The notes below the pieces were generated by a model that saw only the letters and a program-made list of their open reading frames with translations, did not search any database and was not told where the DNA came from. This document shows positions 33,188 to 37,689 of a stretch of 37,689 nucleotides of DNA, in pieces (position 1 is the first letter of the stretch; each line of letters opens with the position of its first letter). Origin of the DNA: Sphingobacteriales bacterium (lineage in GTDB: Bacteria > Bacteroidota > Bacteroidia > Sphingobacteriales > Sphingobacteriaceae); contig JAAFJW010000014.1 in assembly GCA_013298995.1 (NCBI GenBank), positions 1 to 37,689 of the forward strand, written 5' to 3'. Position numbers and translations under genes: made by a program.

Positions 33188-33231
33188 AGCCCGTTGCCCG
33201 AAAGCCCGTTGCTGGAAGCCCGTTGCCCGAA
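33188..33231. repeat. 15-bp tandem repeat (AGCCCGTTGCCCGAA), three copies
   Basis: The copies are at 33188-33202, 33203-33216 (AGCCCGTTGCTGGA, 14 bp) and 33217-33231. They are GC-rich compared with the surroundings and lie 4 bp from the stop codon of the rhodanese gene. This looks like a dispersed simple repeat and not a gene signal. Confidence 0.85.
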
Positions 33232-33234
33232 ACT

Positions 33235-33549
33235 CTAATAAACCCTCATCTCTGGATCAATTTGCGCAGCCCAAGCTAAAATACCTCCTTTTAGGTTAAC
33301 TACATTGGTATAACCTAATTGTTCTAGCTGCAATAGGGCGGCGGCACTTCGGGCTCCGCTACGGCATTGCATTACCACAGGTTTATCGCTTGCTATTTTA
33401 TCGGCTTCTATCACAATCCCTGCCAAGGGTATATTTAAGCCTTCGAGGTTGCTCATTTCGTATTCGAAAGGCTCACGTACATCAATTAATTGAAAATCTT
33501 TGCCTTCTTCTATCCATTGGGCAAGCTCGGTTACGGTTATTTCGTTCAT
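33235..33549 (-). CDS. rhodanese-like domain protein (single domain)
   Basis: This 104-aa protein is one rhodanese domain, which carries sulfane sulfur on a catalytic cysteine. The family landmarks are QLIDVREPFEYEMSNLEGLNIPL, the active-site loop QCRSGARS with Cys62, and LKGGILAWAAQIDPEM. The loop of six residues after Cys is typical of single-domain sulfurtransferases of the GlpE type. There is no signal peptide, so it is cytoplasmic. It is probably its own unit: a TAnnTTTG element lies at 33570-33577, and the gene upstream ends in a terminator. Confidence 0.93.
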   Translation of the reverse strand: MNEITVTELAQWIEEGKDFQLIDVREPFEYEMSNLEGLNIPLAGIVIEADKIASDKPVVMQCRSGARSAAALLQLEQLGYTNVVNLKGGILAWAAQIDPEMRVY

Positions 33550-33569
33550 TTTAATTAAATTTAATTTAG

Positions 33570-33577
33570 CAAATGTA
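33570..33577 (-). promoter_or_regulatory. -7 element TACATTTG before the rhodanese gene
   Basis: The minus strand reads TACATTTG, matching TAnnTTTG, about 21 bp before the ATG. No TTG was found at a suitable distance upstream because the terminator of the next gene occupies that position. Confidence 0.45.
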
Positions 33578-33587
33578 CATTTTTAAA

Positions 33588-33620
33588 TAAAAAAAACGGT
33601 TACAGATTTCTCTGTAACCG
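33588..33620 (-). terminator. terminator after the 611-aa secreted protein gene
   Basis: A 10-bp perfect stem, CGGTTACAGA with TCTGTAACCG, has a 4-base loop and is followed on the minus strand by a run of T residues (A-tract at 33588-33596 on the plus strand). It ends transcription of the gene whose stop codon is at 33677. Confidence 0.9.
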
Positions 33621-33676
33621 TACCACAAACAATTACTATAAGCTCAGATATAGTAAGTGCTTGTTTATTGTTTTTT

Positions 33677-35512
33677 TTAGTTGGCTAAATCTAACCTCGA
33701 TATTAAAACCTTATCGCCACGCTCGGTTTCGCTAAACATAAAGGTGTAGTTGCCCATTTTTGCGGTATTGGCTTTTTTAAATAAATAAAATTTTCTTCTT
33801 TCGCTTTCGCCGAGGGTTTTAAAATCAGAGAGTGTGCCATCTTTAAGGTTTATGGCTCCGTATTCCATATTGTAAAGTGGCTCCCAAGTGGTGGTGGTGG
33901 TGCTTGAGTTGTAACCGTAGGTGGTGTGGCTTTCTTCGTGGATTGATTTTGCCATACGCATTAACCAGTAAATATTTTTTTTATCGCCCGATTCTTGGAT
34001 GTAGCTGGTTGCGGGTATCATATCGGAGGTTAATGGCGAGCGGTTAAAAAAGCCCGATGTTTTGCTTTGGTCTAAAAACACGCCGTAGTTATGTTTTAAG
34101 TTGCCAGCTTGGTCGAACTGAAACATATAAGTACCTTTATATATACGTTTGCCAGCATTTTTACCTGATTTTGTGGTTTTAAAATCTTGTCCATTAATTA
34201 AGATATCGCCTGCGCTTGAGAAAGATATGCCACTAATTACAAATTTTTTACCATCAAATACAACAAACTTTTTTTGGTCGGCAGGTTTTACTTGCACTTT
34301 TTCGAAATCTTCGATACTTGCCGAGTTTACAAAATCAAGTTTTCCGTTGCTAATTTTTCCGATTTGGAAATTGGTATATTTCAGCTCATCCAAAACGTTA
34401 TCAATCGCACCTTGTGTCATCCCCATATCGGCAGTGCCAGATAATAGGGATAAGCCTGCGCTTAAGCCTCCAAAACCCTTTGATGCCGATTCGTCTTTTT
34501 CTTCGGCATCGGCCGATGTGGTAGCCACTATATTCATTTTATATATTTGGTTGATGTATTTGGATTCGGGGTCTTTGGTAGTTGCCGAGCCGTAAGTAAA
34601 CACCGAGCCATTTTTTTCGTAAGCACCCAAAACTCTCCAACCATTAGATGGAGAATTAAAATTAAATTTTTCTATCAGTTGGCCTTGCGCATTTAGGCGT
34701 ACATAAGTATAATTTGTAGGTTTAGGGTCGGCAGCTTTGTTTAAGCCTGGCCCGCCTTGAGGGGCAAAAATCAATATCCAATCTCTAGGGAAATCATCGT
34801 TACTAAGCTCTTCTACATCATCTTCCAATGGTCCCGAATAAATGGGCGCATTTGGGTAAGCAAAATCTATGTTCCCTACGGTTTTAATATTTACTTGATT
34901 ATCGCAGCTTAATATATCATAGTGCATCATTGAGCCTAAATAATCGCCTTTGGAGGCTTGCTTACCCGCAATAACCAAAATGGTACTATCGCTTTCTACC
35001 TCGTAGGCACCGCCTCTAAAGAAATATTTTTCGGCATTATCGGTAGTAGGTTTTACCTTTTCGAGTTGCTTTACAGTTTTGTTGTAACTGCCGTTTAACC
35101 ATAAGTATTTCCAGGTTATTTGTTTTTTGCGGAAAACTAATTTACCCGTTAAGTTGGCCGATGCGTTTAAACTGTTAGAAACATAGCTATCGCCTTTAAA
35201 GTTAAACCATTTGTATTTTTTCTTCATCTTTTCTATCTCTTCTTCTTCCTTTACCGTGTTTAACAGGTTTAAGTTTTTATCAAACGTATAAACCTCTTTT
35301 TTTACTTTGCGCTTGGTAGATGATTTTAAAACAAAAACCATATCAATGGTTTGTTTATCGTTATTTACATCAATACCACCAAGGTATCCGTTTTTGGATT
35401 TTCTTGAAATATCAAAGTCTTTTTCGATAATGGGTACTTGTGCCGAAGCTAGTTGGGCTGTAAAAAGTAGCATGCTAGCTACCTTTGCTGTTTGTGAAAT
35501 TATTTTTATCAT
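33677..35512 (-). CDS. large secreted protein of unknown function
   Basis: This 611-aa protein starts with a signal peptide (cleavage near ASAQ, about residue 25), so it is periplasmic or surface located. The mature protein is mostly beta-structured with frequent repeated strands (for example VFVLKSSTKRKVKKEVYTFD, DFPRDWILIFAPQGGPG, RIYKGTYMFQFDQAGNLKHNYG). It resembles a conserved hypothetical family of Bacteroidota; I could not fix the family number. A short low-complexity acidic/Gly-Ser stretch lies near the middle (ADAEEKDESASKGFGG). It has its own promoter (35536-35566) and terminator (33588-33620), so it is a single-gene unit. The last residues (KVLISRLDLAN) are not a clear type IX sorting signal. 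Confidence 0.8.
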   Translation of the reverse strand: MIKIISQTAKVASMLLFTAQLASAQVPIIEKDFDISRKSKNGYLGGIDVNNDKQTIDMVFVLKSSTKRKVKKEVYTFDKNLNLLNTVKEEEEIEKMKKKYKWFNFKGDSYVSNSLNASANLTGKLVFRKKQITWKYLWLNGSYNKTVKQLEKVKPTTDNAEKYFFRGGAYEVESDSTILVIAGKQASKGDYLGSMMHYDILSCDNQVNIKTVGNIDFAYPNAPIYSGPLEDDVEELSNDDFPRDWILIFAPQGGPGLNKAADPKPTNYTYVRLNAQGQLIEKFNFNSPSNGWRVLGAYEKNGSVFTYGSATTKDPESKYINQIYKMNIVATTSADAEEKDESASKGFGGLSAGLSLLSGTADMGMTQGAIDNVLDELKYTNFQIGKISNGKLDFVNSASIEDFEKVQVKPADQKKFVVFDGKKFVISGISFSSAGDILINGQDFKTTKSGKNAGKRIYKGTYMFQFDQAGNLKHNYGVFLDQSKTSGFFNRSPLTSDMIPATSYIQESGDKKNIYWLMRMAKSIHEESHTTYGYNSSTTTTTWEPLYNMEYGAINLKDGTLSDFKTLGESERRKFYLFKKANTAKMGNYTFMFSETERGDKVLISRLDLAN

Positions 35513-35535
35513 GATTTATAAATTGTTTGTAAAGC

Positions 35536-35566
35536 CAAACTTATATATATCTACGATAAGCCACAA
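35536..35566 (-). promoter_or_regulatory. promoter of the 611-aa secreted protein gene (TTG-N20-TAAGTTTG)
   Basis: On the minus strand TTG (35564-35566) is followed after 20 bases by TAAGTTTG (35536-35543), an exact match to the Bacteroidota -33/-7 pattern, TTG-N17-23-TAnnTTTG. It predicts a start near 35528 and a leader of about 16 bases before the ATG at 35512. Confidence 0.65.
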
Positions 35567-35697
35567 TACCGTCTTCAGGGTATATTTACAACAATTTAAC
35601 CTTATGATAATTTTTAAGTAGAGATTTTTTTTTGATAAATTTTTAAATATAAAAGCATACTAACAGATTTAAAAACATGTATTTATGTTTTTTTTTT

Positions 35698-36186
35698 TTA
35701 CGCTAATTGCTTGTGCATTACATAATCGTTAAGTATAAAATTATGGTAAGCAATGTTTACACTATCAAAAATTTTATAGCCCATGTTAAGGTAAAAGTGC
35801 AGGGCTTTATTTTCTCTTACATTTAGTTGTATTGCTGTTGCACCTAATGCTTTTACCTCGTTTTCGATACTGTGTATAAGTGCTTTACCTAAACCCAAGC
35901 CTTGATAGTTTTGGTGTATATATAATTTATGGATTTTAAAAAGCCCTATTTTACTTGTTTTACAATAGCTAGCAAAACCGCAAAAATTGTTTTCGAAACT
36001 AATTAATTTAAACCTATGCCCTTGTTGCAACTGGGTTTGCAATGATGCTGGGCTATACATATCGTTTAGCATAAACGTAATTTGCTCCGTAGAAATAAAA
36101 TCACCGTAGGTATGCCACCAAATTTGATGCGCTAAGCGGTTTATAACACATACGTTACTTAAACTGGCCGTGGTAATTTGTATCAT
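35698..36186 (-). CDS. GNAT family N-acetyltransferase
   Basis: The 162-aa protein has the acetyl-CoA-binding signature of the GNAT fold, LYIHQNYQGLGLGKALI (residues 88-104), and the C-terminal substrate/CoA segment LNVRENKALHFYLNMGYK (residues 121-138). The substrate is not evident. Its ATG overlaps the stop codon of the TPK-like gene (ATGA), so the two are translated together and it is the third gene of the thiE-like operon. Its coupling to two thiamine-fold proteins is notable, since the trio probably works on one problem. Confidence 0.88.
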   Translation of the reverse strand: MIQITTASLSNVCVINRLAHQIWWHTYGDFISTEQITFMLNDMYSPASLQTQLQQGHRFKLISFENNFCGFASYCKTSKIGLFKIHKLYIHQNYQGLGLGKALIHSIENEVKALGATAIQLNVRENKALHFYLNMGYKIFDSVNIAYHNFILNDYVMHKQLA

Positions 36187-36752
36187 AAACTTTGGGCAAT
36201 AAACAAATAATTTTGCTCGAAACTAAAACCGAAGAAACCATCGGATATGGTAATATAAGTATGCTCGGCAATTTTTTTGGTACCATAATGGCCAGTAATA
36301 TTACCAAAAACGTATATCATCGTATTGCTTACTTCCCATTTGCTAAAACCATTTTTTATAGGATAATGCTTTTTATTATTGGCAAATACCACCACATCTA
36401 ACAATGGTAAGTACGCCTCAAAATCATTTACTGCAAATGCGTTGCTAATAATATTTACGGCAGGGTAGGCCTGTGTAACTATAAAATCCATAGCTGCTTG
36501 CAAAGTAGTTTGCCTTTTTTGGGTATAAATAAAACGGCTACTTTCCTGAAAATATATTTCGTTTTTTTCGGTACAAATAATGGCATCAATTTTTATCCCC
36601 ATCGAGGCTATTTTTTCGTAAACACTTTGGGCAAGCAGCACCATGGGCGACCACTCTAGCAACTGCCCCAACTGCTCGTCATCAAAATTATCGAAACCCA
36701 AAATTAAAAGTGCAGGTTCCTGCCCCTCGCGTACAATATGGTGGCTACTCAT
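36183..36752 (-). CDS. thiamine pyrophosphokinase-like protein lacking the catalytic aspartates
   Basis: The 189-aa protein begins MSSHHIVREGQEPALLIL and continues with LGQLLEWSPMVLL, both very like the N-terminus of Bacteroidota thiamine pyrophosphokinases, which phosphorylate thiamine at the expense of ATP. In those enzymes a GDFDS-type motif binds the metal and pyrophosphate. Here the equivalent stretch, after the strand GIKIDAIIC (to residue 60), reads CTEKNEI and has no aspartate pair. The following T-D-LEKA-type helix is also altered (QTTLQAAMDFIV, residues 81-92). The C-terminal beta domain is much shortened. The fold is probably kept, but it should not be an active kinase of the usual kind. 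It lies 12 bp after the ThiE-like gene and overlaps the GNAT gene. Confidence 0.7.
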   Translation of the reverse strand: MSSHHIVREGQEPALLILGFDNFDDEQLGQLLEWSPMVLLAQSVYEKIASMGIKIDAIICTEKNEIYFQESSRFIYTQKRQTTLQAAMDFIVTQAYPAVNIISNAFAVNDFEAYLPLLDVVVFANNKKHYPIKNGFSKWEVSNTMIYVFGNITGHYGTKKIAEHTYITISDGFFGFSFEQNYLFIAQSL

Positions 36753-36764
36753 GCAATAAAAATA

Positions 36765-37397
36765 TTAATAAATAGCCCTGTAAAAATCTTTAAAAGCCTG
36801 TTTAGGTTCCAAGGCTTTATTTACCGCCGCCGATACCGCCACACCGTGAATACCCGTGTGCAATAAAGCCTCCACATCATTTAACCCAATACCACCTGCA
36901 GCTATTAAAGGAATGCTTATCCCTATTTCGTGTAATTGTGCAATAGCATTTTTATAACCTTGCAAGCCCCAGTGCGCTAAATTATTAGGCTTAGTATCGG
37001 TATGTGCAAACGGGCCACAACCTACATAATCGGCACCATTTTTTTGCTGCCATATAATTTGCTCAACGCTACTGGCCGATGCCCCTAAAGTTTTATCATT
37101 GCCAATAAAGTTGCGTATCCATTGTAAATCAACACCCTCGTTTTCAATATGTACACCCTGTATATCGCCGTATTGTAACAAATTATAATGCTCGGTTACT
37201 ATTAATGTAGTTCCCCAATCATCGCATATCGCAATAATCTCGTTTAAATCTTTCATCATTTCGTCATCAGCCTTGCTAAAACAGCGGTATTGTATCCAAT
37301 TTGCACCAGCCTCGCAAGCCATGCGGGCTTGGCTAGCATGTGTACGTTTGGGTAAATCCTGCGTGAGGTAATGAAACTTGCCTATAAATTTTTTCAT
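36765..37397 (-). CDS. ThiE-like (thiamine phosphate synthase fold) protein with altered active site
   Basis: The 210-aa protein is a TIM barrel of the ThiE family, which joins HMP-PP and thiazole phosphate to give thiamine phosphate. The phosphate-binding C-terminal half is conserved: DYVGCGPFAHTDTKPNN (residues 123-139), PLIAAGGIGLNDVEALL and GVAVSAAVN. The N-terminal half is not. Where active enzymes have an NDR/NDN metal-binding loop this one has IVTEHYNLL (residues 66-74); the QLR-K segment is IQYRCFSK; and the GVHLGQED loop is GVHIENEGVD. So the metal and HMP-PP side of the active site looks changed. It may be a paralogue with another substrate or a binding protein. It has its own promoter (37434-37462) and leads the operon. 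Confidence 0.72.
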   Translation of the reverse strand: MKKFIGKFHYLTQDLPKRTHASQARMACEAGANWIQYRCFSKADDEMMKDLNEIIAICDDWGTTLIVTEHYNLLQYGDIQGVHIENEGVDLQWIRNFIGNDKTLGASASSVEQIIWQQKNGADYVGCGPFAHTDTKPNNLAHWGLQGYKNAIAQLHEIGISIPLIAAGGIGLNDVEALLHTGIHGVAVSAAVNKALEPKQAFKDFYRAIY

Positions 37398-37433
37398 CCA
37401 AATAGTTTTAATATTTTTTTAGAAACATGGCTT

Positions 37434-37462
37434 CAAATATACGTCTATTTTGCAGCCACAAA
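37434..37462 (-). promoter_or_regulatory. promoter of the thiE-like operon (TTTG-N17-TATATTTG)
   Basis: On the minus strand TTTG (37459-37462) is followed after 17 bases by TATATTTG (37434-37441), matching the Bacteroidota consensus in both halves. It lies about 37 bp before the ATG at 37397. No TPP riboswitch signature (CTGAGA element or the second conserved stem) was found between it and the start. Confidence 0.6.
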
Positions 37463-37689
37463 TGCGCAGGTAAAAATCATATCACGTAAATTTTTGACGA
37501 TAATAAATATCTTAAAAGAGGTAAAATAAATTTAATACCATTTTTTAATCCTTAGATTCAAATAATAAATGCAACTTTTCAAATTTGGGAAGTCAAGTAT
37601 AAAAGAATAATATTTTTCAGAAAGAAGAGAAAGAAAATAAATTCTCTCCCCGCTTTGCTGAATGGTAAAATTTGTCTTACTTGCTCCTC
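37463..37689. other. AT-rich end of window without identified gene
   Basis: No open frame with coding character, no RNA gene and no repeat was seen here. It is the upstream region of the thiE-like operon and, presumably, of a gene that begins beyond the window. Confidence 0.5.

Noticed and set aside
33110-33231. CRISPR array
   Set aside because: The repeats are 9 and 15 bp, directly adjacent with no spacers, and no cas genes are present.
33090-33299. Plus-strand ORF of 69 aa over the tandem repeats
   Set aside because: It is made of translated repeats (repeating Asp-Thr-Asp) and overlaps the rhodanese gene on the other strand.
37398-37689. TPP riboswitch upstream of the thiE-like operon
   Set aside because: No CTGAGA element or second conserved TPP-binding stem was seen on the minus strand.

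Overview
The window looks like chromosomal DNA from a member of the Bacteroidota, most likely the Sphingobacteriales/Chitinophagales side. The evidence is the low GC content, A-rich start regions with few Shine-Dalgarno sequences, several promoters with the Bacteroidota -7 element TAnnTTTG, a very large PorU-type (type IX secretion) C25 peptidase, and family-typical proteins (HscA, POT transporter, DUF2147, prohibitin-like). About 27 genes are supported. All but four (a truncated fic, a small lipoprotein, hscA and purL) lie on the minus strand. No rRNA, tRNA, CRISPR array, transposase or prophage module was seen.

Layout, left to right. (1) 1-3000: a 5'-truncated Fic gene whose broken end coincides with an 18-bp palindromic repeat. 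It converges on a two-gene minus-strand operon: an ECF sigma factor followed 1 bp later by a membrane protein that combines an anti-sigma-like cytoplasmic N-terminus with a periplasmic HtrA/trypsin-like protease. A small repetitive lipoprotein diverges from this operon and ends in a strong bidirectional terminator. (2) 3000-9700: a dolichol-phosphate-mannose-synthase-like glycosyltransferase, a POT peptide transporter, a zeta-toxin-like P-loop ATPase with a tightly coupled glycine-zipper partner, a secreted protein of unknown function, and hscA on the plus strand. (3) 9700-9944: an intergenic repeat cluster in which two copies of the GCAGGC palindrome flank a C/G-rich inverted repeat. (4) 9945-20474: a complete RecBCD set spread over about 10.5 kb in the minus-strand order recD - DUF1016/YhcG nuclease - recC - kilA-N fossil - DUF2147 - recB. 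(5) 20500-22650: a small membrane protein, a doubtful ORF and an AAA/DUF4143 ATPase with three 33-bp phased repeats upstream. (6) 22684-27606: the PorU/PorU2-like peptidase (1640 aa), divergent from purL, which starts with TTG. (7) 30100-33550: DinB-like protein, orphan sensor histidine kinase, prohibitin-like protein, small membrane protein and rhodanese, with two short tandem-repeat tracts. (8) 33677-37397: a large secreted protein of unknown function, then an operon of a ThiE-like protein, a thiamine-pyrophosphokinase-like protein and a GNAT acetyltransferase.

The points most worth a second look are four. The ThiE-like and TPK-like proteins keep their folds but appear to have lost the metal-binding catalytic residues. 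The sigma factor/anti-sigma-protease fusion suggests envelope stress signalling in which the regulator is itself the protease. The zeta-like ATPase has an unusual small partner. The recC-recB gap holds a KilA-N gene reduced by a large internal deletion. Gene functions below are inferred from motifs and remembered family features; no database search was possible.
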